This document shows positions 51,518 to 61,174 of a stretch of DNA of 64,000 nucleotides, one piece after another. This DNA comes from Streptomyces aquilus (GTDB lineage Bacteria > Actinomycetota > Actinomycetes > Streptomycetales > Streptomycetaceae), in the NCBI RefSeq assembly GCF_003955715.1, contig NZ_CP034463.1:8804001-8868000 (forward strand). The letters are read 5' to 3'. The notes below the pieces were generated by a model. It made no database searches, had not been told where the DNA came from, and saw only the letters and a program-made list of their open reading frames with translations. Position numbers and translations under genes: made by a program. How positions within the stretch are numbered: the first letter of the stretch is position 1; every line of letters begins with the position of its first letter.

Positions 51518-52606
51518 ATGCCCCGCAGGACAGTGCGGAACGGATGGCACAACAGGCGAATATCCGCGTGGGCGGTGCGTACGACGGCTGCGGCCGCCTG
51601 CGCCGGCCTCGCGCTCACGGCATGCGGCAGCACCAAGGACACCGGCGGCTCCACCAGCGCCGGAGGCGACGGGGACGGCAAGGTCGGGGTGATCCTGCCC
51701 CTGCTGACCTCGCCGTTCTGGCAGTCGTACAACGACTACGTCCCGAAGATGGCGAAGTCCGAAGGCGTCGACGCGCTGAAGACGGTCAACTCCAACAGCG
51801 ACCCCTCGCAGCAGATCACCGACATCAACACCGAACTCAACCAGGGCGTCGAGGGCCTGGTCGTCGCCCCGCTGGACAGTGCCGCCATCGAAGCCGGCCT
51901 GGACCAGGCGGAACGCAAGGGCGTCCCCGTGGTCGCCGTCGACGTGGCCCCCGACAAGGGCAAGGTCGCCATGGTCGTGCGCGCGAACAACGTCGCCTAC
52001 GGCGAGAAGGCCTGCCAGTACCTCGGCAAGCAGATCCCCTCCGGCAAGGTCGTGCAGATCATGGGCGACCTCGCCTCGGTCAACGGCCGGGAGCGCTCGG
52101 AGGCGTTCCGTGCCTGTGTGAAGAAGAACTTCCCCAAGCTCAAGGTGCTGGAGATCCCCGCCAAGTGGGAGTCCGACACGGCCGCCTCCAAGCTCGACAC
52201 CCTGCTGAACGCCAACCCCGACATCAAGGGCATCTACCTGCAGGCCGGCGGCGTCTACCTCGCGCCGACCCTCCAGACCCTGAAGTCCAAGGGCATGCTC
52301 AAAACGGCCGGACAGGACGGGCACATCACGATCGTCTCCAACGACGGCATCCCGCAGGAGTACGACGCCATCCGCAAGGGCCAGATCGACGCCACCGTCT
52401 CCCAGCCCGCGGACCTCTACGCCAAGTACGGCATGTACTACATCAAGGCCGCGATGCAGGGGAAGACGTTCGAGCCCGGCCCCACGGACCACGGTTCGAC
52501 GATCGTCAAGCTGCCCAACGGCATCCTGGAGGACCAGCTGCCGGCGCCGCTGGTCACCAAGGACAACGTCGACGACCCCGACCTGTGGGGCAACACCGTC
52601 ACATGA
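51518..52606 (+). CDS. RbsB-type sugar-binding lipoprotein
   Basis: A 362-aa periplasmic-binding-type protein (pentose/hexose class, CUT2). Signal and lipobox: AWAVRTTAAAACAGLALTAC. Mature core KVGVILPLLTSPFWQSYNDYVPKMAKSEG and ELNQGVEGLVVAPLDSAAIEAGLDQAERKGVPVVAVD are typical. ATG 51518 has GAGGAG 12 bases and GAGAG 2 bases upstream. It heads the operon through 58200. By context the substrate is a deoxyhexose or its acid, likely fucose. Confidence 0.92.
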   Translation: MPRRTVRNGWHNRRISAWAVRTTAAAACAGLALTACGSTKDTGGSTSAGGDGDGKVGVILPLLTSPFWQSYNDYVPKMAKSEGVDALKTVNSNSDPSQQITDINTELNQGVEGLVVAPLDSAAIEAGLDQAERKGVPVVAVDVAPDKGKVAMVVRANNVAYGEKACQYLGKQIPSGKVVQIMGDLASVNGRERSEAFRACVKKNFPKLKVLEIPAKWESDTAASKLDTLLNANPDIKGIYLQAGGVYLAPTLQTLKSKGMLKTAGQDGHITIVSNDGIPQEYDAIRKGQIDATVSQPADLYAKYGMYYIKAAMQGKTFEPGPTDHGSTIVKLPNGILEDQLPAPLVTKDNVDDPDLWGNTVT

Positions 52607-54099
52607 CCACGGCACTCGTAGAAGCCCAGGGCATTGTCAAGCGGTACGGCCCCACGACCGCCCTCGCCGACGGCCGGCTCACCGTCCTGCCGCGTGAGTC
52701 CCACGCCCTCGTCGGCCGCAACGGCGCCGGCAAGTCGACGCTGGTGAGCATCCTCACCGGCCTCCAGTCGCCCGACGAGGGCACGGTCCGCTTCGACGGC
52801 GAACCGGCACCCGCGCTCGCCGACCGGGACGCCTGGCGGCGCAGGGTCGCCTGCGTCTACCAGAAGCCGACCGTCGTCCCCGAACTCACCGTCGCCGAGA
52901 ACCTGTTCATCAACCGCCAGCCCCTGCACCGCGGATTCATCAGCTGGCGCACCCTCCGCAGGGACGCCGCCGAACTCCTCGGCACCTGGGACGTCCACGT
53001 CGACCCCGAGGCCCGTACCTCCGACCTCAAGGTCGAGGACCGCCAAATGGTGGAGATCGCACGGGCGTTGAGCTTCGGCGCCCGCTTCATCGTCCTCGAC
53101 GAGCCGACCGCGCAACTCGACAACCGCGAGATCGAACGGCTCTTCACCCGGATGCGGGCCCTCCAGGAGTCCGGCGTCACCTTCCTGTTCATCTCCCACC
53201 ACCTCCAGGAGGTCTACGAGGTCTGCCAGACCGTCACCGTCCTGCGCGATGCCCGCTGGATCACCACGGCACCCGTGGCGAACCTGCCGAGGGCCGCGTT
53301 GGTGGAGGCCATGGCGGGGGAGACGGTCACCGAACAGGCCGTGCGCGGCAGGGACGTCGACGAGAAGGCCCCCGTCCTGCTCGACGCCCGGGGGCTCACC
53401 TCCGACGCCTACCAGGACATCGACCTGACCGTCCGGCGGGGCGAGGTCGTCGGGCTGGCCGGCATCAGCGGCAGCGGGAAGATCGAGCTGGCGGAGTCGT
53501 TCACGGGACTGCACACGCCGACCAGCGGCACCGCTCGACTCGACGGCAAACAGCTGCCGTTCGGTGACGTCCAGGCGGCCCTGCGCGCCGGCGTCGGCTG
53601 CGTCCCCCGGGACCGGCACGGCCAGGGCCTGGTCTTCGGCATGAGCATCGGCGACAACGCCACCATGAGCGTCCTCGACCGGCTCGGCCGCTTCGGCTTC
53701 GTCGGCAGCGACCGCAAACGGGGCTTCGCCGCCGAGCTGATCGACCGCCTCGACATCCACACCGAGGGCCCCGACCAGCCCGTCTCCGACCTGTCCGGCG
53801 GCAACGCGCAGAAGGTCGTCATGGCCCGCGCCCTCGCCTCCGACCCCACTCTCCTCGTCCTCATCAACCCCACCGCGGGCGTCGACGTGAAGTCCAAGGA
53901 GTCGCTGCTCGCCCACGTGGACAGCGCCCGCGACGACGGCACCGCCGTCCTCGTCGTCTCCGACGAACTCGACGACCTGCGCCGCTGCGACCGTGTGCTC
54001 GTTCTCTTCCACGGCCGCGTGGTCGCCGAGCACGCGGCCGGCTGGCGCGACCACGAGCTGATCGCCTCCATCGAAGGAGTGGACCACCACCATGGCTGA
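52603..54099 (+). CDS. Sugar ABC importer ATPase (RbsA type, two domains)
   Basis: A 498-aa tandem ATPase. First domain: Walker A GRNGAGKST (about 38-46), a degenerate signature (LKVEDRQMVEIARAL) and Walker B FIVLDEPTAQLD. Second domain: altered P-loop GISGSGKIEL, signature LSGGNAQKVVMARAL and LLVLINPTAGVD, where the usual catalytic Glu after the Walker B Asp position is Asn-Pro, typical of these second halves. ATG 52603 overlaps the binding-protein stop (ATGA). Confidence 0.94.
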   Translation: MTTALVEAQGIVKRYGPTTALADGRLTVLPRESHALVGRNGAGKSTLVSILTGLQSPDEGTVRFDGEPAPALADRDAWRRRVACVYQKPTVVPELTVAENLFINRQPLHRGFISWRTLRRDAAELLGTWDVHVDPEARTSDLKVEDRQMVEIARALSFGARFIVLDEPTAQLDNREIERLFTRMRALQESGVTFLFISHHLQEVYEVCQTVTVLRDARWITTAPVANLPRAALVEAMAGETVTEQAVRGRDVDEKAPVLLDARGLTSDAYQDIDLTVRRGEVVGLAGISGSGKIELAESFTGLHTPTSGTARLDGKQLPFGDVQAALRAGVGCVPRDRHGQGLVFGMSIGDNATMSVLDRLGRFGFVGSDRKRGFAAELIDRLDIHTEGPDQPVSDLSGGNAQKVVMARALASDPTLLVLINPTAGVDVKSKESLLAHVDSARDDGTAVLVVSDELDDLRRCDRVLVLFHGRVVAEHAAGWRDHELIASIEGVDHHHG

Positions 54100-55117
54100 C
54101 ACCAAGGCTCCGCCGGTGAAGGCGATCAACCTTCCCGAGGCCCGGGCCGCCCGCACCGTCCTGCTCCGCCGCGCCCGCGAACTCGCCCTCGTCCCCGCCC
54201 TGTTGCTGCTCATGGTGCTCGGCGCGGTCGTCAACGACTCCTTCCTCACCGAACGCAACCTGATCTCGATCCTCGGCGCCTCCGCCGCGCTCGCCATGGT
54301 GGTGCTCGCCGAGTCGCTGGTGCTGATCACCGGCAAGTTCGACCTGTCGCTGGAGTCCGTCGTCGGCATCGCCCCTGCGGTGGGCGCGCTCCTGGTCCTG
54401 CCCGCCGCCCAGTCCGGCTGGGGCACCGAACTCCCGGCCGCCCTCGCCCTGTTGGCCGTCGTCCTCGTCGGCGCGGCGGTCGGCGCCTTCAACGGCGTCC
54501 TCGTCGTCAAGTTCAAGCTCAACGCGTTCATCGTGACGCTCGCGATGCTGATCGTCCTGCGCGGTCTGCTGGTCGGCGCGACCAAGGGCAAGACCCTCTT
54601 CGGCATGCCGGACAGCTTCTACTCCCTGGCCACCACCACCTTCCTGAACATCCCGATGTCCGTGTGGCTGGCGGCGGCGGCCTTCGCGGTCGCCGGGTTC
54701 GTGCTCAAGTACCACCGCGTAGGGCGCGCCCTGTACGCGATCGGCGGCAACGCGGACGCGGCCCGCGCGGCCGGCATCCGCGTCGAGCGCGTGATGCTCG
54801 GGGTGTTCGTCGTCGCGGGTGCCCTCGCGGCGGTCGGCGGGATCATCCAGACCGGCTACGTCGGCGCGATCAGCGCAAACCAGGGCAACAACATGATCTT
54901 CACCGTGTTCGCGGCCGCGGTGATCGGCGGCATCAGCCTCGACGGCGGCCGGGGCACCATGTTCGGCGCGCTGACCGGCGTACTCCTGCTGGGCGTCGTA
55001 CAGAACCTGCTCACCCTCGCCCAGGTGCCGTCCTTCTGGATCCAGGCGATCTACGGCGGCATCATCCTCCTCGCCCTCATGATCGCCCGCGTCACCACCG
55101 GCCGCGCCCAGGACTAG
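54092..55117 (+). CDS. Sugar ABC importer permease (RbsC type)
   Basis: A 341-aa membrane protein with about ten helices ([31 protein letters not shown] first) and the CUT2 hallmark [20 protein letters not shown] that contacts the ATPase, then [39 protein letters not shown] 54092 overlaps the ATPase end by eight bases, with AAGGAG 12 bases upstream. Confidence 0.94.
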   Translation: MADTKAPPVKAINLPEARAARTVLLRRARELALVPALLLLMVLGAVVNDSFLTERNLISILGASAALAMVVLAESLVLITGKFDLSLESVVGIAPAVGALLVLPAAQSGWGTELPAALALLAVVLVGAAVGAFNGVLVVKFKLNAFIVTLAMLIVLRGLLVGATKGKTLFGMPDSFYSLATTTFLNIPMSVWLAAAAFAVAGFVLKYHRVGRALYAIGGNADAARAAGIRVERVMLGVFVVAGALAAVGGIIQTGYVGAISANQGNNMIFTVFAAAVIGGISLDGGRGTMFGALTGVLLLGVVQNLLTLAQVPSFWIQAIYGGIILLALMIARVTTGRAQD

Positions 55118-55151
55118 CACCGTTCCCAGGACCCCGACCGAAAGGCCCTCA

Positions 55152-56510
55152 GTGTCACCGACCCCCGGCCCCCCTGCTCGCATCACCGCGCTCGAGACCC
55201 ACGACATCCGTTTCCCGACCTCGCGCGAGCTCGACGGCTCCGACGCGATGAACCCGGACCCCGACTACTCGGCCGCGTACGTCGTGCTGCGCACCGACGC
55301 CGGTGACGGGCACGAGGGGCACGGTTTCAGCTTCACCATCGGGCGGGGCAACGAGGTCCAGGTGGCCGCCATCCAGGCCCTGCGGCACCACGTGGTCGGA
55401 CGGTCCGTCGAGGAGCTGTGCGCCGACCCCGGGACCCTGAACCGCGACCTGATCGGCGACAGCCAACTGCGCTGGCTCGGTCCCGAGAAGGGCGTGATGC
55501 ACATGGCGATCGGCGCGGTCGTCAACGCCGTGTGGGACCTCGCCGCCAAACGCGCGGAGAAACCCCTGTGGCGGCTGCTCGCCGACGCCGAACCGGAGTG
55601 GCTGGTCCGCCAGATCGACTTCCGGTACCTCACGGACGCCCTCACACCGGAGGAGGCGCTCCAGATCCTGCGCCGGGGGAGGACGGGCGCGGAGGAACGT
55701 ATCGGCACGCTGCTGGAACGCGGCTACCCCGCCTACACCACCTCCCCGGGCTGGCTCGGCTACGACGACGCCAAGCTCACCCGCCTCGCCGCCGAGGCCG
55801 TCGCCGACGGCTTCCGGCAGATCAAACTGAAGGTCGGCGCCGACCTCGACGACGACCTGCGGCGCTGCCGGGTCGCCCGCGCCGTCGTCGGCCCCGGCAT
55901 CCGCATCGCGATCGACGCCAACCAGCGCTGGGACGTCGCCGAGGCCGTCCGCTGGACCAAGGCCCTCGCCGAGTTCGACCCGTACTGGATCGAGGAACCC
56001 ACCAGCCCCGACGACGTCCTCGGCCACGCGGCGATCCGCAAGGCCGTCGCCCCGGTCAAGGTCGCCACCGGCGAACACGTCCAGAACCGGGTCGTCTTCA
56101 AGCAGCTCCTCCAGGCGGGCGCCGTCGACGTCGTCCAGATCGACGCCGCCCGCGTCGGCGGCGTCCCCGAGAACCTCGCGATTTTGCTGCTCGCCGCCAA
56201 GTTCGGCGTGCCGGTCTGCCCGCACGCGGGCGGCGTGGGCCTGTGCGAACTCGTCCAGCACCTGTCGATGTTCGACTACGTCGCCGTCACCGGCACCACC
56301 GAGGACCGTGTCATCGAGTACGTCGATCATCTGCACGACCACTTCCTCGACCCCGTGGTGATCAGCGAGGGTCACTACACGGCCCCCACCGCGCCGGGCT
56401 TCTCGGCCGCCATGCGGCCCGAGTCGATCGCGCGCTACACGTTCCCGGACGGCGCCTTCTGGGCAGAAGATCTCGCCGGCGAACCGAACACGAAGGGACA
56501 CGCGGCATGA
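55152..56510 (+). CDS. L-fuconate dehydratase (enolase superfamily)
   Basis: A 452-aa Mg-dependent enzyme converting L-fuconate to 2-keto-3-deoxy-L-fuconate. The N-terminal cap has [40 protein letters not shown], matching known fuconate dehydratases. In the barrel, IKLKVG is the KxK base, and DANQ, IEEPT and TGEHV give the three metal ligands; HAGGVG holds the other base (His). GTG 55152 has GAAAGG six bases ahead. The bifunctional FucD-like length fits. This is step three of the route whose earlier steps are encoded at 4680-7193. Confidence 0.93.
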   Translation: MSPTPGPPARITALETHDIRFPTSRELDGSDAMNPDPDYSAAYVVLRTDAGDGHEGHGFSFTIGRGNEVQVAAIQALRHHVVGRSVEELCADPGTLNRDLIGDSQLRWLGPEKGVMHMAIGAVVNAVWDLAAKRAEKPLWRLLADAEPEWLVRQIDFRYLTDALTPEEALQILRRGRTGAEERIGTLLERGYPAYTTSPGWLGYDDAKLTRLAAEAVADGFRQIKLKVGADLDDDLRRCRVARAVVGPGIRIAIDANQRWDVAEAVRWTKALAEFDPYWIEEPTSPDDVLGHAAIRKAVAPVKVATGEHVQNRVVFKQLLQAGAVDVVQIDAARVGGVPENLAILLLAAKFGVPVCPHAGGVGLCELVQHLSMFDYVAVTGTTEDRVIEYVDHLHDHFLDPVVISEGHYTAPTAPGFSAAMRPESIARYTFPDGAFWAEDLAGEPNTKGHAA

Positions 56511-57262
56511 CCGACTTCGAGGGTCTCAAGGCCCTGGTGACCGGCGGCGCCTCCGGCATCGGCCGGGCCACCGCGGAACTCCTGGCCGCGCGCGGCGCCC
56601 AGGTCGCCGTCCTCGACCTCGACCCGTCGCCCGTGACCAAGCCCCTGCTCGGGTTCCGGGCCGACATCAGCGACGACGCCTCCGTCCGCGAGGCGGTCGC
56701 CGCCGCCGTCGCCGAGCTCGGCGGCCTCGACGTCCTGGTCAACAACGCGGGGATCGGCGCCCAGGGCACCGTCGAGGACAACGACGACGCCGAATGGCAC
56801 CGCGTCCTGGACGTGAACGTCGTCGGCATGGTCCGGGTGACCCGCGCCGCCCTCCCGCATCTGCGCCGGTCGTCCCACGCGGCGATCGTCAACACCGGCT
56901 CCATCGCCGTCACCGCGGGCCTCCCGCAACGCGCCCTCTACAGCGCGACCAAGGGCGCGGTGTACTCACTGACCCTCGCCATGGCCGCCGACCACGTCCG
57001 CGAGGGCATCCGCGTCAACTGCGTCAACCCCGGCACGGCGGACACCCCGTGGATCGGCCGCCTCCTCGACAAGGCCCCGGACCCCGCGGCCGAGCGCGCC
57101 GCCCTGGAGGCCCGCCAGCCCATCGGCCGCCTCGTCTCCGCCGACGAGGTCGCCGGTGCCATCGCCTACTTGGCGAGCCCCCTCTCCGGCGCCACCACAG
57201 GCACCTCCCTCGCCGTCGACGGCGGCGTGCAGGGCCTGCGACTGCGTCCGGTGGGCCGGTGA
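56507..57262 (+). CDS. SDR dehydrogenase, probable 2-keto-3-deoxy-L-fuconate dehydrogenase
   Basis: A 251-aa classical [28 protein letters not shown], catalytic Ser in NTGSIAV and YSATK, with [12 protein letters not shown] as the substrate loop. Position between fuconate dehydratase and an aldose dehydrogenase supports oxidation of the keto-deoxy acid at C4. ATG 56507 overlaps the dehydratase stop. Other sugar substrates cannot be excluded. Confidence 0.9.
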   Translation: MTDFEGLKALVTGGASGIGRATAELLAARGAQVAVLDLDPSPVTKPLLGFRADISDDASVREAVAAAVAELGGLDVLVNNAGIGAQGTVEDNDDAEWHRVLDVNVVGMVRVTRAALPHLRRSSHAAIVNTGSIAVTAGLPQRALYSATKGAVYSLTLAMAADHVREGIRVNCVNPGTADTPWIGRLLDKAPDPAAERAALEARQPIGRLVSADEVAGAIAYLASPLSGATTGTSLAVDGGVQGLRLRPVGR

Positions 57263-58200
57263 GGACCCCGCGCGGGCTCGGCTTCGGAGGCGCCGGCCTG
57301 GGCAACCTCTTCTCGGAGGTCCCCGAGGAGCAGGCGCACGCGGCCGTGACCGCCGCCTGGGACCGCGGCATCCGCTACTACGACACCGCACCCCACTACG
57401 GCCTCGGCCTGTCCGAACGCCGCCTCGGCGCGGCCTTGCGCGAGCACCCGCGCGACGCGTACCTGATCTCGACCAAGGTGGGCCGCCGCCTGGAACCGTC
57501 GGCCGACGGCGGCGACGATCTGGCGGACGGCTTCGCCGTCCCCGCCACCCACCGCCGCGTCTGGGACTTCACCGAGGACGGCATCCGACGCACGCTCGAC
57601 GCCAGCCTCGAACGTCTCGGCCTCGACCGCGTCGACCTCGTCTATCTGCACGACCCCGACGACCACGCCGAGCAGGCCTTCCGCGAGGGCTACCCGGCCC
57701 TGGAGAAGCTCCGCGCCGAGGGCGTCGTGGGCGCGATAGGCGCCGGCATGAACCAGGCAGGGATGCTCACCCGCTTCGTCCGTGACACGGACGTCGACGT
57801 GGTGCTGTGCGCCGGCCGCTACACCCTGCTCGATCAGAGCGCGGCCACCGAGTTGCTCCCCGCCGCGCTCGCCAACGGCACCTCCGTCGTCGTCGGCGGT
57901 GCCTTCAACTCCGGTCTGCTGGCGGACCCGAAACCCGGGGCGACGTACAACTACACCCAGGTGCCCGAGGAGGTGCTGCACCGCGCGCTGCGCATGAAGG
58001 AGGTCGCCGAGCGGCACGGCATCACCCTGCGCGCCGCCGCCCTGGCCTTCTGCGCCGCCCACCCCGCCGTCACGAGTGTGCTGATCGGGGCCCGCTCGGC
58101 GGCCGAAGTCCACGACGGCGCCGACCAGTTCGCGACCCCGGTACCGGACGCCTTCTGGCAGGAGCTGCGGGAGACGGGACTGCTGGCGGAGCCGTCCTGA
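57259..58200 (+). CDS. Aldo/keto reductase, probable L-fucose dehydrogenase (second copy)
   Basis: A 313-aa AKR with tetrad D42, Y47 (DTAPHYGLG), K73 (STKVG) and H131 (VYLHDPDDH). It resembles the reductase at 4680 throughout, for example GVIGAIGAGMNQ versus GVVGAIGAGMNQ and AGRYTLLDQSA in both. GTG 57259 overlaps the SDR stop (GTGA). It probably oxidises the C1 of L-fucose or a related aldose, starting the pathway of this operon; the lactonase step is not encoded here, only in the other operon. Confidence 0.9.
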   Translation: MRTPRGLGFGGAGLGNLFSEVPEEQAHAAVTAAWDRGIRYYDTAPHYGLGLSERRLGAALREHPRDAYLISTKVGRRLEPSADGGDDLADGFAVPATHRRVWDFTEDGIRRTLDASLERLGLDRVDLVYLHDPDDHAEQAFREGYPALEKLRAEGVVGAIGAGMNQAGMLTRFVRDTDVDVVLCAGRYTLLDQSAATELLPAALANGTSVVVGGAFNSGLLADPKPGATYNYTQVPEEVLHRALRMKEVAERHGITLRAAALAFCAAHPAVTSVLIGARSAAEVHDGADQFATPVPDAFWQELRETGLLAEPS

Positions 58201-58219
58201 GCATCGCCCTGAAACGCCT

Positions 58220-59641
58220 CTACGACCGCTGAGCCACCCCCGCCAGCCGAGTCGGCGGCAGATACTCCCGCACGTACGTCCGCTCCCAGCACGCGCCCGT
58301 CTCCCGCAGCTCACGCCAACTCGTGTACCGGTAGCGGAAGAGGCGGGCGCGGACATAGCGGGGCGGGGCGTCGGGCGGGAACGGGGAGCGGCGGAGCAGC
58401 TTCAGGGTGTCGCGGTCGCTCTCCAGCAGCCGCTCCACGAAGGTCCCGAACCACGACCCCGCGTAGCCGGGCGACAGGGCCGCGAACCACATCAGCCAGT
58501 CCAGCCGCAGGTGGTACGGGGCGAACTGGCGTGGCCAGCGCCGTGGGTCCCCGGGCTTGCCCTTGAACTCGTACTCCCGCCAGTCCGAGTCCGCCCGCGG
58601 CACGTCGTCGGCCGTGCCCTCGACCACCACCTCGTAGCGGATGCGGCTGACGCTGCCGAACGCGCCGTAGGTGTTGACCAGATGGAGCGGGTCGAAGGAG
58701 CGGTTCATGATCTGGCGGCGGGAGACCATGTTCGTCACCGGGTGGTAGCTGAGGTACACGAGCAGCGCCGCGACGGCCAGGACGACGATCTCGTACCAGA
58801 GCGGCGCGTCGGGCGTCGGCGGGGCGTCGTACGGGAACTCCACCGCGGACAGGGCCAGCACGATGGTGATCCAGTTCAGCCAGGAGAAGTTGCCCGACAG
58901 GACCAGCCACAGCTGGGTGACGACCATCAGCACGGCGGCGGCCGTGGCCACCGGCTGCGGGGTGAAGAGGAGGACGGGGACGACGAGTTGGGTGATGTGG
59001 TTCGCGGCCACCTCGACCCGGTGCAGCGGGCGCGGGAGATGGTGGAAGAACCAGCTCAGCGGGCCCGGCATCGGCTGGGTCTCGTGATGGTGGTCCAGGC
59101 ACGTCAGCTTCCGCCAGCACGCGTCCCCGCGCATCTTGATCAGCCCTGCCCCGCACTCCACCCGGAACAGGATCCAGCGCAGCAGGAACAGCACGACGAC
59201 CGGCGGCGCCACGTCGTCGTTGCCCAGGAAGACGGCCAGGAAGCCGACTTCGAGCAGCAGCGACTCCCAGCCGAACGCGTACCAGGTCTGGCCGACGTTG
59301 ACGATCGACAGGTACAGCAGCCAGGGCAGCAGCCACAGCAGCATGCCCGCCCCCAACGGGAGTCGGGAGTCCAGGCCGGCGAGCAGGGCCGCCGACACCG
59401 CGCAGCCCGTCCACGCGCAGGCGGCGAAGAAGCGGTCGGAGTAGTGGAGATGGAACAGGCTCGGGGCCGCCTTGAAGGGCATCCGCTCGACGTAGCGGGG
59501 GATCGGCAGCATCCCGCGTGAGCCGAGCAGTGCGCGGAACTGGAGGGCCGCGGTGAGGAACGCGACGAGATACACGCCGGCCAGAGCCCGCTGGAAGACC
59601 AGCCGACTCAGCCAGTAGTCGGATGCGGTGAACCAGTCCAC
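58220..59641 (-). CDS. Lipase-maturation-factor-like membrane protein
   Basis: A 473-aa multi-pass membrane protein of the LMF1-like family, which in animals assists lipase folding in the ER; bacterial members are uncharacterised. Hydrophobic segments run from YWLSRLVFQRALAGVYLVAFLTAAL to about 330, with the conserved LLLRWILFRVECGAGLIKMRGD-type loop (FLLRWILFRVECGAGLIKMRGDACWRKLTCLDHHHETQPMP) and FAPYHLRLDWLMWFAALSP near the end. GTG 59641 has GGAGGAG 9 bases ahead. It is on its own strand, convergent with the fucose dehydrogenase. Confidence 0.85.
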   Translation of the reverse strand: MDWFTASDYWLSRLVFQRALAGVYLVAFLTAALQFRALLGSRGMLPIPRYVERMPFKAAPSLFHLHYSDRFFAACAWTGCAVSAALLAGLDSRLPLGAGMLLWLLPWLLYLSIVNVGQTWYAFGWESLLLEVGFLAVFLGNDDVAPPVVVLFLLRWILFRVECGAGLIKMRGDACWRKLTCLDHHHETQPMPGPLSWFFHHLPRPLHRVEVAANHITQLVVPVLLFTPQPVATAAAVLMVVTQLWLVLSGNFSWLNWITIVLALSAVEFPYDAPPTPDAPLWYEIVVLAVAALLVYLSYHPVTNMVSRRQIMNRSFDPLHLVNTYGAFGSVSRIRYEVVVEGTADDVPRADSDWREYEFKGKPGDPRRWPRQFAPYHLRLDWLMWFAALSPGYAGSWFGTFVERLLESDRDTLKLLRRSPFPPDAPPRYVRARLFRYRYTSWRELRETGACWERTYVREYLPPTRLAGVAQRS

Positions 59642-59779
59642 GGCCAGGTGCTCCTCCCTGCCATTGTCGCGCGGGAAGCCTAGGTCACTCTCCGTGTACC
59701 GCACCTCCGCTTGCGTAACCCAAGTGAGTGAAGCAAACAATGGTGACGAACTGCCCGGCATGTGAGGCGGGAGACCACG

Positions 59780-61051
59780 GTGCGTACCTTCACCGGAACC
59801 TTCGTCACGTCCTGCGCGCTCTCGGCGGCGCTGATCGTCGCCGGCTGCGCAGGCGGCAACGACACCCAGGCGAGCGGGGAACTCTTCCTCCAGCCCGTCG
59901 CGGCCCAGGGGCCCGACCCCTTCACCGCGTCCACGGCGACCGCGACGGCCACCCCCACGTCCGTCACCCGAACGCAGCAACCGCAGCAAGCACAGCAACC
60001 ACAGCGGTCGGGCGTCCGGGCCGTCTCCGGCGCCACACCCGGCCTCTACGGCGGCACCGCGCGCACCGGCAGCTGTGACGTGAACCGGCAGATCGCGCAC
60101 CTGGCCGCCGACCCGGCCAAGGGGCGCGCCTTCGCGCAGGTCGCGGGCGTCGCGCAGGCCTCGATCCCCACCTATCTGCGCTCCCTCACCTCGGTCGTGC
60201 TGCGCGCGGACACCCGCGTCACCAACCACGGCTACCGGGCCGGACAGGCCACCAGCTTCCCGGCCGTCCTCCAGACCGGCACCGCCGTCCTCGTCGACAA
60301 CCGGGGCGTACCGCGGGTCCGTTGCGCCTGCGGCAACCCGCTGACGCCCTCGGCGGTGCGCAGCTCGAACCCCGGGACCAAGGGGCAGTCCTGGTCCGGC
60401 TACCGGCCCGACCGGGTGATCGTGGTGACCCCCGCGCCCCAGGCCGCCACCCACATCACGATCCTCGACGTCGTCGACCACACCTGGATCGAGCGGCGCT
60501 GCGGCCACGACGTACGCCATGACCACGTCGTACCCCGGCCCGAGCCGGTGACCCCGACGCCACCCCCGACAACCAGCGCCTCGACGACCGGGCCGAGCGT
60601 GAGCCTGACGCCCGACAGGAGCGAGGACCACGCCTCCCCTTCCGACGAACAGCGCCTGACGCCCGACTGCGTCACCGCGACCGTCACTGTCACCCCCGGC
60701 ACGCCCGCCACCGCGCCCCCCGGCCCGCAGGACCCCGCCACCGCGACTCCCGGCACACCCGTCACCGCGCCCCCCGGCCCGCAGGACCCCGCCTCCGCCT
60801 GCCCCGCCGCCACCGTCACGGCGCCGCCCCCGACGACCGCGCCGGAGACCCAGACCGTCCCCGGTGTGCCCTCGGCCGCGCAGCCCACGGACACCGGGCA
60901 GGACATCGGCCCCGAGACCGTCCCGGACACCCCCGACCTGCCCGACGGCGGGGGGCTCATCCCGGACAGCCCCGACGAGCCGACCGGGGCCGACGAGCCC
61001 GCCGCCACCGACAGCATCTTCGACAGCCCCACGGACGTGTTCGGAGACTGA
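59780..61051 (+). CDS. Repeat-bearing lipoprotein (DUF6777-like)
   Basis: A 423-aa exported lipoprotein: LSAALIVAGC is the lipobox. After a Thr/Gln linker comes a globular domain (about 90-250) with ATPGLYGGTARTGSCDVNRQIAHLAADP and RCACGNPLTP, which I associate with DUF6777. The last 180 residues are Pro/Thr-rich, with the segment GTPxTAPPGPQDPA repeated (about 60700-60790) and acidic end SPDEPTGADEP. GTG 59780 has GGGAG six bases ahead; GTG 59762 is an alternative. Role unknown, probably a cell-surface protein. Confidence 0.83.
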   Translation: MRTFTGTFVTSCALSAALIVAGCAGGNDTQASGELFLQPVAAQGPDPFTASTATATATPTSVTRTQQPQQAQQPQRSGVRAVSGATPGLYGGTARTGSCDVNRQIAHLAADPAKGRAFAQVAGVAQASIPTYLRSLTSVVLRADTRVTNHGYRAGQATSFPAVLQTGTAVLVDNRGVPRVRCACGNPLTPSAVRSSNPGTKGQSWSGYRPDRVIVVTPAPQAATHITILDVVDHTWIERRCGHDVRHDHVVPRPEPVTPTPPPTTSASTTGPSVSLTPDRSEDHASPSDEQRLTPDCVTATVTVTPGTPATAPPGPQDPATATPGTPVTAPPGPQDPASACPAATVTAPPPTTAPETQTVPGVPSAAQPTDTGQDIGPETVPDTPDLPDGGGLIPDSPDEPTGADEPAATDSIFDSPTDVFGD

Positions 61052-61111
61052 TCGCCCGGGGCGTCGGAGGCTGATCGCCCGGGGCGTCGGAGGCTGATCG
61101 CCCGCGGTGCC
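61043..61111. repeat. Tandem 23-bp repeat at the lipoprotein 3' end
   Basis: Three consecutive copies of GGAGGCTGATCGCCCGGGGCGTC start at 61043, 61066 and 61089; the first differs in one base and the third diverges at its end. The first copy contains the stop codon of the lipoprotein gene, so the repeat has grown from the gene end. Confidence 0.85.
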
Positions 61112-61174
61112 CCACGGACCGTCCTCAGTCAGCCCCCAGTCGAAGAATCGGACAAATCCTGGCAAGGTGGGCCC

